A DNA stretch of 35,064 bases from Bacillota bacterium (GCA_023412855.1 JAEZRJ010000033.1:1-35064), one strand, 5' to 3'. Shown: positions 25,210 to 32,982, counted from the stretch's first letter. Notes: generated from the sequence alone by a model not told the origin. Program-made: numbers and translations.

Positions 25210-27324
25210 ATGAAGAAATATAATGGGAATACGGGGAAGAAAAATCAACACGCTAAAAAAGGATTTACCATGGGAATCAGGGCAAAGCTGCTAATGGCTT
25301 TTGCCCTTCCTGTGGTTTTTGTTATTTTGCTCGGAATCATCTCTTACAGACAGACTGCAAGTTCTCTGCAGGAACTCTATAAGACTTCCACCATGCAAAT
25401 CTTAGGGAAGTCTGCGGACTATCTGGAAGTGCTCATGCTGAAGGTGGAAGCCACCGCATATTCTATTTCTCAGGAAAAGGACTTGGTCTCTTATTTCAGC
25501 GGAACGCCGGAGGAGGGAGTAGATTTCGATTATGTGGATACAAAATTTAAATCTATGCTCAGCACGGATGAGTATGTGGAAAATGGATATTTTATTGCAA
25601 TCAACGGTGGAAAACATATAAGCACCAACCCGGAGGTCACCTTGGGATCGGATGCTTATGATAAATTCATGGATTCCAAGGACTATGTGGAGGTGACGTC
25701 AAGAAACAGGAAGGTTTGGCTGGGGGAGAGCGGATTTCTGTCAGGATATAAGCCCGCGCCTGAAAACGCTTATGGAAATCGAAGCATGACGGTAGTATTT
25801 CGTGTGGATAATGTACTCACAGGAGAGGACATTGGATTTCTCATTCTGGAGGTGAGAAACAGTGTCATGGAAAAACTTCTTGGGGAAATCGACCTTGGCA
25901 ACAACAGCACGGTTCTCCTGGTAGCACAGGACAATACTGAAATAACAACGCCGGAGAACTATTCTGAAACACCGGAGGATAAGCTCATAACTTCCACGAA
26001 GGCATATGAAAAGATGCAGCAGAGCGTGGACAAATCGGGTTCCTTCAATATTACCTATAAGGGTCAGGGAACATGGATGTGCTACTATTACATAGGCGAT
26101 ATCGGTAACAGCATAGTGGGTTTGATACCCAATGCCACCATGCTGGAGCAGGCCAACGGGATTAAGCTGAATACCATTATGATCGTGATTGTTCTCTCGG
26201 TCATTATGTCTCTGCTCGCCTCCTTAATTGCCGTAGGCATTGGAACGAACATCAGGAATATCATAACAGGGGTTGAGGAAGCGGCAAAGGGAGACTTGAC
26301 GATTGCGATTAAGACGAAACGCAGAGATGAGTTTGCAGTGCTGTGCGCCAGTGTCAACAACATGATTGCCGCTATGAAGGAGCTGATTACGAAAGTTGCC
26401 GAAGGAGCTCTGCAAGTGGATGAAGCGGTAACTAAAGTCGGCGGCATGAACACAGGCGTGTACGAGGTTACAGAAGGATTATCCTGTTCCATAGCTCAGA
26501 TTCAAAGCGGCGCCGAGTATCAAGAGGAAGGTGCGAGAAACTGTCTGAATAATATGGACAATTTAGCGGAAAAAATTACTCTCGTAGAAAACAATACGAA
26601 AGAAATCCAAAAAATTTCCAACGACGGAAAGACTTTGGTCAGTTCCGGTATCGGCATCATGGAGAAGCTGTACAACACTTCCGAGATGACCACGGGAAAC
26701 CTTCAGGAAATCGTAGGGGAGTTAGAGGAACTGGGCGATTCCGTGTCGAATATCAATCGGATTATCGAGGTAATTACGGAGGTTGCAGACCAGACGAACC
26801 TACTGGCTTTAAATGCCAGTATTGAAGCTGCGAGAGCCGGAGAAGCAGGAAAAGGATTTTCGGTAGTAGCTTCTGAGGTAAAAAACCTTGCGGCTCAGTC
26901 GGTAATGGCGGCGGAACAAATAAAGGATATTATCGGAGAAGTGCAGAAACGAAGCGGCGAGATACTCGAGCATGCGGGGCAGACCGGAAATGTCTTAAAG
27001 TCGCAAGAGCAGGCGGTGGACCGGGCGGTAGAAGCCTTTAAGGATATGGACGCATATATGGAGCGTCTTTCAGGCAATATCGATGAAATCATGGTGCAGA
27101 CACAGGCCATAGACAGGGAGAAGGAGACTACCTTGGGCGCGGTGCAGTCCATTTCCTCTATCATAGAGCAGAATGCGGCGGCCACCGTACACATGGGGCA
27201 AGACGTGGGTAAACAGAAGAGGCAGGTGGAAGAGCTGTCTCATTGTGCGGAAAATCTGCAAGAGGTATCCAAGGAGTTGAAAACTGCAATTCGAATATTT
27301 ACGATAGATAAGAATACGGATTAA
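25210..27324 (+). CDS. Methyl-accepting chemotaxis protein
   Basis: A 704-residue transmembrane chemoreceptor. TM1 is about 24-46, an extracellular Cache-like domain is about 50-310, TM2 about 320-345, HAMP about 346-395, then a long signalling helix pair with the conserved tip VADQTNLLALNASIEAARAG (about 524-543) followed by EAGKGFSVVASEVKNLA. It lies 43 bases after the permease gene and is followed by a terminator, so it is probably the last gene of the transporter operon. ChvE-type proteins are known to present sugars to chemoreceptors in other bacteria. The receptor may therefore detect the same sugar, either directly or through the binding protein; this is inference. Confidence 0.92.
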   Translation: MKKYNGNTGKKNQHAKKGFTMGIRAKLLMAFALPVVFVILLGIISYRQTASSLQELYKTSTMQILGKSADYLEVLMLKVEATAYSISQEKDLVSYFSGTPEEGVDFDYVDTKFKSMLSTDEYVENGYFIAINGGKHISTNPEVTLGSDAYDKFMDSKDYVEVTSRNRKVWLGESGFLSGYKPAPENAYGNRSMTVVFRVDNVLTGEDIGFLILEVRNSVMEKLLGEIDLGNNSTVLLVAQDNTEITTPENYSETPEDKLITSTKAYEKMQQSVDKSGSFNITYKGQGTWMCYYYIGDIGNSIVGLIPNATMLEQANGIKLNTIMIVIVLSVIMSLLASLIAVGIGTNIRNIITGVEEAAKGDLTIAIKTKRRDEFAVLCASVNNMIAAMKELITKVAEGALQVDEAVTKVGGMNTGVYEVTEGLSCSIAQIQSGAEYQEEGARNCLNNMDNLAEKITLVENNTKEIQKISNDGKTLVSSGIGIMEKLYNTSEMTTGNLQEIVGELEELGDSVSNINRIIEVITEVADQTNLLALNASIEAARAGEAGKGFSVVASEVKNLAAQSVMAAEQIKDIIGEVQKRSGEILEHAGQTGNVLKSQEQAVDRAVEAFKDMDAYMERLSGNIDEIMVQTQAIDREKETTLGAVQSISSIIEQNAAATVHMGQDVGKQKRQVEELSHCAENLQEVSKELKTAIRIFTIDKNTD

Positions 27325-27357
27325 TCTGAATTTAAAAAAGAAAGTTACATATGTATG

Positions 27358-27390
27358 AAAGGACCTATAGCTTTTGGCTGGGTCCTTTTT
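27358..27390 (+). terminator. Terminator of the transporter-chemoreceptor operon
   Basis: AAAGGACC (27358-27365) pairs with GGTCCTTT (27381-27388) with a 15-base loop, followed by more T residues. The family 2 repeat begins immediately after it. Confidence 0.82.
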
Positions 27391-27391
27391 C

Positions 27392-27540
27392 GTTACTGTT
27401 CACTCCGTTCTCAGTAATGCATGATGTTCTGCAATGCAAAAATTTTGCATTTAAATTCGCTTCGCGAAGCAGAAATCACTCTTGAATCATATTCTTACGC
27501 AGCTTAACAGCAAGTGTTAAGCTACTGTGTGAGCAGTAAC
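27392..27540. repeat. Intergenic repeat family 2, long copy
   Basis: About 149 bases bounded by complementary ends: GTTACTGTTCAC on the left and GTGAGCAGTAAC on the right (one G-T pair). Inside are a second left-end pairing TTACTG/CAGTAA, the palindrome ATGCAAAAATTTTGCAT, the 12-base palindrome GCTTCGCGAAGC and the 9-bp hairpin AGCTTAACA/TGTTAAGCT. The right 85 bases are repeated at 29666 and the left 27 bases at 14524. No open frame is present. It could be a MITE-like element or an RNA domain. Confidence 0.8.
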
Positions 27541-27566
27541 CCTTTATTCTTTTGATAATATACTGT

Positions 27567-27594
27567 TTGTTTATTCTGTATTTGTTGTTATAAT
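27567..27594 (+). promoter_or_regulatory. Promoter of the nucleotidyltransferase-GNAT gene
   Basis: TTGTTT (27567-27572), 16-base spacer, TATAAT (27589-27594), about 60 bases before the chosen start codon. The remaining bases between the family 2 repeat and this promoter are AT-rich with no further feature. Confidence 0.55.
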
Positions 27595-27655
27595 AAGAAT
27601 ATGGTAATCTCGGAAGACAAGAACACAATTGCCGAAGAATTGGGGGGAGATATTC

Positions 27656-28984
27656 ATGAGAAGCGAAAGAGAAATGATGGACCTTATCATCGGAACAGCC
27701 GAAAGGGATGACCGTATTCGGGGAGTATATATGAACGGCTCCAGGACAAATAGGAATGCGCCAAAAGATATATTTCAGGATTATGACATCGTATATGTGG
27801 TAACCGAGACAGCATCTTTTATTGAGCAGGAAAGCTGGATCGACGTTTTCGGAGAGCGGCTGTACATGCAGTTTCCTGAAAAAATGGACGGTATATTAGG
27901 ACATGAGTGCGACTTCAAAAATTGTTACGGATATCTGATGCAGCTTGCCGATGGCAACCGTTTAGACCTTCATCTTCAGACATTGGAATACAGCATTAAG
28001 GATATGAAACAGGACAGGCTGTGCATCGTTCTTCTGGATAAGGATCAGACATTTCCTCAGATTCCTCCTTCTACCGATGAAGACCACTGGGTGAAAAGGC
28101 CTTCGGAAGAGGAATATCTTTGCAGCTGCAACGAATTCTGGTGGCTGCTCAACAATATGGGAAAGGGTTTGTGGCGCGGGGAGATAACTTATGCCATGGA
28201 CATGCTGAACTTTTATGTCAGGCCGGAATTCATTAAGATGCTTTCCTGGTATGTAGGTATACATACTTATTTTTCCAGCAGCATAGGAAAGTCGGGAAAG
28301 TACCTTTATAAGTTTTTATCTCAGGATAAAATGGAGCGGATTCTGCTTACATACCCGGCGGGGAACCCGGAGTCTATATGGCAGTCGCTATTTGAAATGT
28401 GTGACTTTTTTGATGCCCTGGCGCGAGAGGTCGGACGCGGCTTAGGATATGCCTATAATGAAAAGGAAGCGCATAACAGCAGGCTGTTTTTAGACTGCAC
28501 CTATGAACTTCCCGGAGATGCCAAAGAAATATTGATGGTGCGAAGGATGAAGGAACAGGATGTGGAGGAAATTGCCCGGATATGGCTGGAGGCAAATATG
28601 GAAGCCCATGATTTCATTTCTCAAGACTACTGGCTCGGCAATTATGAAGCGGTTAAAAATCAGCTATACGAGTCTGAGGCTTACGTTTATGAGGATCATG
28701 AGGGCATTCAGGGCTTTGCAGGAATAAATAAGGGCTACCTCGAAGGTATTTTCGTAAAACGTTCGATGCGTTCTAAGGGCGTGGGAAAGGCCCTTATGGA
28801 CATATGCAAATCGAAGTATTTCAAAATAAGCCTTCATGTATATTGTAAGAACAAAAAAGCTGTTAATTTTTATATGAGGGAAGGTTTTCAGATAAACAAA
28901 AGGTATGCAGAGGCGCGAACGGACGACATAAAGTTGGATTTGGCCGGATGCACCGAATTCGAAATGATATGGCAGAAAGAGTGA
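27656..28984 (+). CDS. ANT(6)/AadE-like nucleotidyltransferase fused to GNAT acetyltransferase
   Basis: A 442-residue two-domain protein. I choose ATG 27656 (MRSEREMMDLI), behind GGGGGGAG, which is also where AadE proteins start. Residues 1-285 resemble streptomycin 6-adenylyltransferase: MNGSRTNRNAPKDIFQDYDI carries the Gly28-Ser29 and Asp42/Asp44 metal motif, and Asp104 in NRLDLHL is the third acidic residue. From about residue 291 a GNAT domain follows: VRRMKEQDVEEIARIW, acetyl-CoA loop RSKGVGKALMD and the final NFYMREGFQ, in the style of YjaB-type acetyltransferases. Both enzyme types can inactivate aminoglycosides, so a bifunctional resistance enzyme is possible, but many chromosomal AadE relatives have no proven drug substrate. 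Confidence 0.87.
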   Translation: MRSEREMMDLIIGTAERDDRIRGVYMNGSRTNRNAPKDIFQDYDIVYVVTETASFIEQESWIDVFGERLYMQFPEKMDGILGHECDFKNCYGYLMQLADGNRLDLHLQTLEYSIKDMKQDRLCIVLLDKDQTFPQIPPSTDEDHWVKRPSEEEYLCSCNEFWWLLNNMGKGLWRGEITYAMDMLNFYVRPEFIKMLSWYVGIHTYFSSSIGKSGKYLYKFLSQDKMERILLTYPAGNPESIWQSLFEMCDFFDALAREVGRGLGYAYNEKEAHNSRLFLDCTYELPGDAKEILMVRRMKEQDVEEIARIWLEANMEAHDFISQDYWLGNYEAVKNQLYESEAYVYEDHEGIQGFAGINKGYLEGIFVKRSMRSKGVGKALMDICKSKYFKISLHVYCKNKKAVNFYMREGFQINKRYAEARTDDIKLDLAGCTEFEMIWQKE

Positions 28985-28998
28985 AAGGGAGCTATTAA

Positions 28999-29664
28999 AT
29001 GATAAAGTATGGAAAAACACTGGCTATATGCCTTGCCGTATTGCTGATGGCAGGCTGTGGAGGACCACCGGCGGAGAAAATAGAAAAGGCGAAAAGCGTG
29101 TACTCGGAGCTGGTAAACAGACATAATGAAGTGATCGAGGTATACGCTCATGTGGAAGATGACTCCTTGGACGGGGAACTGGACGGCATGGCGAAGCAAA
29201 TCAACCTCATCGGGCAGCAGGATGTAGAACAAATGTCAGAGGAGGAACTGGATGCCACCATTGAGGAGCTGCAGGCGAATATAGCGATGTACGACGGTCT
29301 TTTGGAATCCATCGGACAGATGGGGGAAATAGAACCGGCAAATAATGCGTCCAGCATTTCGGTAACGATTAGAAATAATACGGGAGTGGACTTGAAAGAG
29401 GTCTATTTATATAGGGTATCGGAAGAGTCTGAAAAGGTGAATCTGGCGGAGGATATCGGGGGCCTGGGAGGCTTTGGCGTTCTTAGTATTGTTAATATTT
29501 ATATGACGGGAGAAGAAACGGTATGGCATCTGGAAGCGCTTGATACCGGCGGAAAAATTATAGAATCTGCGGATATAGGGTTTGACGGTTACCAGAATAA
29601 AGAGGTAACGATAAATATGGAATACAGCTTTGATTCGATGGAAGGCTGGATAGAGCTGGAATAA
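28999..29664 (+). CDS. Small lipoprotein of unknown function
   Basis: A 221-residue predicted lipoprotein, 14 bases after the preceding gene and probably co-transcribed. The signal peptide ends in the lipobox LLMAGC (Cys20). Residues 25-110 are helical and charged, possibly a short coiled coil (EKIEKAKSVYSELVNRHNE, EEELDATIEELQANIAMYD). Residues 115-221 look like a beta-sandwich with SVTIRNNTGVDLKEVYLY and KEVTINMEY, the pattern seen in domains that describe non-covalent surface beta folds. I do not recognise a named family. It is likely anchored on the outer face of the membrane. A family 2 repeat begins right after the stop codon. Confidence 0.75.
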   Translation: MIKYGKTLAICLAVLLMAGCGGPPAEKIEKAKSVYSELVNRHNEVIEVYAHVEDDSLDGELDGMAKQINLIGQQDVEQMSEEELDATIEELQANIAMYDGLLESIGQMGEIEPANNASSISVTIRNNTGVDLKEVYLYRVSEESEKVNLAEDIGGLGGFGVLSIVNIYMTGEETVWHLEALDTGGKIIESADIGFDGYQNKEVTINMEYSFDSMEGWIELE

Positions 29665-29665
29665 A

Positions 29666-29751
29666 TGCGCTCTGCGAAGCAGAAATCATCTCTTGAATCA
29701 CGTTCTTATGTAGCTTAACAGCAAGTGTTAAGCTACTGTGTGGATAGTAAC
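29666..29751. repeat. Intergenic repeat family 2, right-half copy
   Basis: About 86 bases matching the right half of the element at 27392. GCGAAGCAGAAATCA and the stretch around CTTAACAGCAAGTGTTAAGC are identical. Its main hairpin is longer here: GTAGCTTAACA pairs perfectly with TGTTAAGCTAC (11 bp). The left part of the element is missing. It starts directly at the stop codon of the lipoprotein gene. Confidence 0.75.
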
Positions 29752-29791
29752 AATCCTGCCGCATAATCTTGCTAAACCGAGTTAAATATTC

Positions 29792-29821
29792 TTGACAAGC
29801 ATACAGAATACACGGTAAAAT
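29792..29821 (+). promoter_or_regulatory. Promoter of tRNA-Phe
   Basis: TTGACA (29792-29797), 18-base spacer, TAAAAT (29816-29821), about 35 bases before the mature tRNA 5' end. Confidence 0.75.
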
Positions 29822-29855
29822 ACCAATGTTGCCGAATGACATATTCGGCGCACAT

Positions 29856-29928
<73 letters not shown>

Positions 29929-30108
29929 TTTTTTTATTACCTTTTTAATAGAAATACAAGAAAAATGCACAAAAATCTACGGGACATAATAGGGCAAATA
30001 AGACAAAGATGGAAGAAAAGTGCAAAATAAGGTAGTAAAATCCTTTTTTACGGGTAAAATATAAGTAGGACACTATGAAACATTTTATTGAAGAAAAGAA
30101 GGGATGAC

Positions 30109-30630
30109 ATGTTTGAGAAAGGAGAATACGTTGTATATGGAAACACGGGAGTGTGCAGGATCGAGGATATTACCACACTCGATATGAAAGGCGTGTCGGG
30201 AAGCAGGCTATACTATATTTTAATTCCCCGCCATCAAAGGGAAAGCAAGATATTTACGCCGGTGGACAGCGAAAAAACCGTTATGAGAGCGGTGCTGACG
30301 AAGGCGGAAGCGGATGCGTTAATTAATGATATTCCTGACATTGAAGAGCTCTGGGTGGGCGATGATAAGCAAAGGGAAGAGAAGTATAAGGAAACTATCC
30401 GCAGCGGTGAGTGCAGAGACTGGATAAGGGTCATAAAGACGTTGTATGTCCGCAAGCAGAGAAGAATTGCCCAAGGAAAGAAAACAACGGTAATGGATGA
30501 AAAATATTTAAGGATGGCAGAAGATAATCTGTATTCAGAGCTTTCGGTTTCGCTGGCGATACCGAAGGAGCAGATGCAGGAATATATCACCGATCGCATA
30601 TTGGAGATGGACGCGCAGGAAAGTAAATAG
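30109..30630 (+). CDS. CarD/CdnL-family transcription regulator
   Basis: A 173-residue CarD-like protein. The preferred start is ATG 30109 (MFEKGEYVVYGNTGVCRI), with AAGGGATG upstream; an in-frame ATG at 30088 is less well placed. The N-terminal Tudor-like RNA-polymerase-interacting domain (1-60) has the family pattern GEYVVYGNTGVCRIEDI and YYILIPRHQRESKIFTPVD. The C-terminal helical domain (about 65-173) has RDWIRVIKTLYVRKQRR and the final helix. Such proteins bind the RNA polymerase beta subunit and stabilise open promoter complexes, often at stable-RNA promoters. Here the gene lies between tRNA-Phe and tRNA-Gly genes. It is monocistronic by appearance. Confidence 0.88.
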   Translation: MFEKGEYVVYGNTGVCRIEDITTLDMKGVSGSRLYYILIPRHQRESKIFTPVDSEKTVMRAVLTKAEADALINDIPDIEELWVGDDKQREEKYKETIRSGECRDWIRVIKTLYVRKQRRIAQGKKTTVMDEKYLRMAEDNLYSELSVSLAIPKEQMQEYITDRILEMDAQESK

Positions 30631-30649
30631 AAGTTTTTAATAAAAAGTC

Positions 30650-30678
30650 TTGCGCATGGAAACAAAATATGGTAATAT
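30650..30678 (+). promoter_or_regulatory. Promoter of tRNA-Gly(TCC)
   Basis: TTGCGC (30650-30655), 17-base spacer, TAATAT (30673-30678), about 46 bases before the mature tRNA. It begins 20 bases after the CarD gene stop, so the tRNA has its own promoter. Confidence 0.7.
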
Positions 30679-30723
30679 CCTAACTGTCGGTAAAATAAAT
30701 AAGTCCGGTTTCGGATATTACAT

Positions 30724-30794
30724 GCGGGTGTAGTTCAATGGTAGAACACTAGCCTTCCAAGCTAGATACGTGGGTTCGATTCCCATCACCCGCT
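30724..30794 (+). tRNA. tRNA-Gly(TCC)
   Basis: A 71-base cloverleaf. The acceptor GCGGGTG pairs with CACCCGC plus T. The anticodon stem CTAGC/GCTAG closes CTTCCAA with anticodon TCC, and the T arm is GTGGGTTCGATTCCCAT. CCA is not encoded. Confidence 0.97.
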
Positions 30795-30808
30795 CTTTAA
30801 TTTATTAA

Positions 30809-30844
30809 GGGAAGCCTTTGTTTAAAGGCTTCCCTGATTTTTTT
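30809..30844 (+). terminator. Terminator after tRNA-Gly(TCC)
   Basis: GGGAAGCCTTT (30809-30819) pairs perfectly with AAAGGCTTCCC (30824-30834) around GTTT, then TGATTTTTTT. The T-tract overlaps the stop codon of the convergent protease gene, so it separates the two transcripts. Confidence 0.93.
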
Positions 30845-31595
30845 AACTTCTATTCTTTTCATAAATGGAAACTGCTGTTACCGAAAAAACTATCAATAAT
30901 ATGGTTGTTATAAGATTTCCGAATAAAGTATCGGGAATATTGAATGTAACTGAGCCCGCGTTGATCAGGCAATGAAAAAGAACACATAAAAATACGCTGT
31001 TCGATATCTTGCGGATTGCTCCGAGAGCAAATGACAATCCTATGACACTAATCGCAAACAACCAAAAATCCGATTTGTTTTGAATTGTACTTGGAATGAA
31101 GAAAAGGGGGAGATGCCATACCGACCAAATCACCGCAACGATGGAGGCGGACAGAATATAGCCGTATTTCTTATCCAATTCGGGCTGTAAGATATATCTC
31201 CAACCGGCTTCTTCCATTCCGCCGCCAAATAACATAAGCGGGGATAAAATTATGAGCAGATAGAGAGGGTTCATTTCTTCCGTCCCGTTTATGATAATTT
31301 GAGGTATTAAATACACCGCGTTCAATAGGATAACAAGAAAGTAGAAGTGTATAGGGCTTTCGAAAGTAAAAATATTTTTTATCCATTCTTTGAAGCCTGT
31401 AATCTCATTGTTTTTCTTGAGCGTTATATATGAAGCGATTGTGGGCGAAAATCCGCCGAGCAGATACGGGATATACATCCAATAATTATTTTCAATCGTA
31501 ATTCCGAACTGCCCGAGAAGAATACATATCCCCCATAAGATCAGTGCTATAACAAAGGTCAGCGCGGTAAATTGCTTTATAATGTTTTTATTCAT
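30843..31595 (-). CDS. CPBP-family intramembrane metalloprotease (CAAX protease-like)
   Basis: A 250-residue membrane protein with about seven hydrophobic helices. It carries the glutamate/histidine motifs of the CPBP (Abi) family: EEAGWR (Glu128, Glu129, Arg133), WHLPLFF (His161) and FHCLIN (His208). These residues form the proposed intramembrane metal site. In Gram-positive bacteria such proteins are linked to bacteriocin self-immunity, surface-protein processing or membrane stress, and the exact substrate is unknown. The gene starts 18 bases after the MarR regulator's stop on the same strand, with AGAGGATG as the ribosome site, so the two form an operon under MarR control. Confidence 0.88.
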   Translation of the reverse strand: MNKNIIKQFTALTFVIALILWGICILLGQFGITIENNYWMYIPYLLGGFSPTIASYITLKKNNEITGFKEWIKNIFTFESPIHFYFLVILLNAVYLIPQIIINGTEEMNPLYLLIILSPLMLFGGGMEEAGWRYILQPELDKKYGYILSASIVAVIWSVWHLPLFFIPSTIQNKSDFWLFAISVIGLSFALGAIRKISNSVFLCVLFHCLINAGSVTFNIPDTLFGNLITTILLIVFSVTAVSIYEKNRS

Positions 31596-31613
31596 AATAA
31601 AATGACATCCTCT

Positions 31614-32096
31614 TTAATTCGTATCAAAGTTAGCCGCTTCTTCAAATCCGTCCTGTGTTTCGCCGTCGAAGCAATAGAGCTTTTTAAGCATACTCCAAAA
31701 ACTTTCAAGCTCAGATTCAGAAAATCCTTTAAATATTTCCATGAAAAAATTCATACCGCGCATATAACATTCAATAAAATCATTTTTTCTTTCTTCGCTT
31801 ATTTCAATGTTGTAAGCGCGTTTATCCGTTTCAGAAGGAATAATTTTAACAAATCCTTTCTTCTCCATAGCGTCTACAAGCTGTTTGGCATTCTGCTTTG
31901 TAGTTCCCATTTTCTTTGCAATCCTGTTTAATGACGCTTCCCCTTTCGGTAAATGAATAATTGCAATCAACGCCATTAACTGTCGCGAGGTCAGAGATTC
32001 CAACGCTTTATCGCCTTTGACCTGTAACTTATTTGAAACTGAAAATAGGGTCGCATAAGTCTGTTGCCAAAGGAACATCTCGCGGGTATATTCCAT
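31614..32096 (-). CDS. MarR-family regulator of the CPBP operon
   Basis: A 160-residue winged-helix regulator. The start is placed at 32096 (MEYTREMFLWQQ), behind AGAGGAGG; the longer open frame upstream has no ribosome site. The winged-helix core is LTSRQLMALIAIIHLP, SLNRIAKKMGTTKQNAKQLV (recognition helix) and the wing ETDKRAYNIEISEE, flanked by dimerisation helices. Its own promoter carries two related sites with TTAGACAA/TTGTC arms, one over the -35 box and one just after the -10, so autorepression is likely. The ligand is unknown. Confidence 0.88.
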   Translation of the reverse strand: MEYTREMFLWQQTYATLFSVSNKLQVKGDKALESLTSRQLMALIAIIHLPKGEASLNRIAKKMGTTKQNAKQLVDAMEKKGFVKIIPSETDKRAYNIEISEERKNDFIECYMRGMNFFMEIFKGFSESELESFWSMLKKLYCFDGETQDGFEEAANFDTN

Positions 32097-32116
32097 CAAT
32101 AACACCTCCTCTATGA

Positions 32117-32133
32117 TTAGACAACATATTGTC
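32117..32133. promoter_or_regulatory. Candidate MarR operator, downstream site
   Basis: TTAGACAACATATTGTC, an inverted repeat with GACAA/TTGTC arms, lies between the -10 box and the ribosome site of the MarR-CPBP operon. It matches the second site at 32164-32180 in the opposite orientation (consensus TTAGACAAYATATTKWC). Confidence 0.65.
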
Positions 32134-32140
32134 AAATAAA

Positions 32141-32168
32141 ATTATAACACAAAAAATGAGTTTGTAAA
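32141..32168 (-). promoter_or_regulatory. Promoter of the MarR-CPBP operon
   Basis: On the minus strand TTTACA (32163-32168) and a perfect TATAAT (32141-32146) are 16 bases apart, about 45 bases before the MarR start codon. The -35 box lies within the upstream operator candidate. Confidence 0.7.
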
Positions 32169-32180
32169 TATATTGTCTAA
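32164..32180. promoter_or_regulatory. Candidate MarR operator, site over the -35 box
   Basis: The reverse complement reads TTAGACAATATATTTAC and shares 14 of 17 bases with the downstream site. It overlaps the -35 box, a position expected for a repressor. Confidence 0.6.
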
Positions 32181-32293
32181 CATTTTTGTTTTTATTTTAT
32201 GCTGATTTATTAACTTGAGTAAGTCGTGGAGATGAGCCAAGATTCCAGAAGAAGATATCAAATCGAAGCGAAATGCAAAGACGCCCCTTTTTT

Positions 32294-32441
32294 GTAACAG
32301 GAAAGTATGCCTGTTGCAGAGGCGATTAATGCGTAGCTATACGCGCGGAATAAAAGCTGTGCTGCCGGAGAGTTTGGCTGCGGGAGCTGTATCGGTGTCT
32401 CAGTTTCCTAGACTGAATATAAAAGTCAAACGATATTATTC
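32294..32441 (+). repeat. Structured intergenic repeat, family 1, copy C
   Basis: Third copy, preceded by a T6 tract. Hairpin 1 is GTAACAGG (32294-32301) with CCTGTTGC (32310-32317); relative to copies A and B a T-A pair became C-G, and one pair became G-T. The palindrome GCGTAGCTATACGC, the conserved AAAAGCTGTGCTGCC and the hairpin GCCGG/TTGGC (two G-T pairs) follow, then the variable hairpin TCAGT/ACTGA. The closing helix is less certain: GAATA (32348-32352) could pair with TATTC at 32437-32441. It runs opposite to both flanking MarR genes. The remaining sequence from 32181 to 32293 shows nothing else. Confidence 0.75.
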
Positions 32442-32478
32442 ATAACTTAATCTTATTTTGATAATTCTTTATAAGTTT

Positions 32479-32922
32479 CTATAGTTTATTATCCAAAAAG
32501 TTATCAAATGCTTTTAACATTTTTATAAGGATTTCTGTATCTTTCTGAGATAATTGCTCCATATAGGTGGAAAGTAGGGCATATTCCTCCTTATGATGAT
32601 TATCGTGTTCTTTAAAGTGTAATTGTCCCAGTGGAGATAAATGTAAGGCAACCTCATTTTCTGTCTCCGGGGAAGGTCTCTTGATCACTAATTGTTTCTC
32701 ACACAATTTAGTAACCATTTGTGAAACAGCACCCTTAGTTATCCCTTGTAACTTTGCTAATTTCGTAATATTAATATTATTGTTTCTGCCAATGAGATCA
32801 ATCGTATGTACTTCGTGAACAGTGAGTGAAATACCGGAAGTAAAGTGCATAGACTTTTTCTCTATGGCAGTAAATTTATTATTTATGCTATAGAACAACT
32901 CGATTACATCCTCTATTTTCAA
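32479..32922 (-). CDS. MarR-family regulator, divergent from membrane-protein gene
   Basis: A 147-residue winged-helix protein with start codon behind GGAGGGTG. Core: LTVHEVHTIDLIG, NITKLAKLQGITKGAVSQMV as the helix-turn-helix and the wing RPSPETENEVALHLS, with N- and C-terminal dimerisation helices. It is divergent from the small membrane protein at 33063. The shared intergenic region has matching operator-like repeats next to each promoter, so it probably represses both itself and its neighbour. The signal is unknown. Confidence 0.9.
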   Translation of the reverse strand: MKIEDVIELFYSINNKFTAIEKKSMHFTSGISLTVHEVHTIDLIGRNNNINITKLAKLQGITKGAVSQMVTKLCEKQLVIKRPSPETENEVALHLSPLGQLHFKEHDNHHKEEYALLSTYMEQLSQKDTEILIKMLKAFDNFLDNKL

Positions 32923-32937
32923 ATGACACCCTCCTCA

Positions 32938-32952
32938 TTTAGTATTTAAACA
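32938..32952. promoter_or_regulatory. Operator-like repeat next to the second MarR gene
   Basis: TTTAGTATTTAAACA matches 13 of 15 bases of the perfect palindrome at 33031-33047. It begins one base past the minus-strand -10 candidate, just before the ribosome site. Confidence 0.65.
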
Positions 32953-32953
32953 T

Positions 32954-32982
32954 GGTGTAACATAGGGTATCCGCTATGTCAA
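32954..32982 (-). promoter_or_regulatory. Promoter of the second MarR gene
   Basis: Minus strand TTGACA (32977-32982), 17-base spacer, TACACC (32954-32959). The -35 lies in the left arm of the 28-base palindrome at 32978-33005. Confidence 0.55.

Noticed and set aside
27392..29751. CRISPR array formed by the family 2 repeats
   Set aside because: Units are about 2 kb apart, differ in length and carry internal hairpins; there are no regularly spaced spacers and no cas genes.
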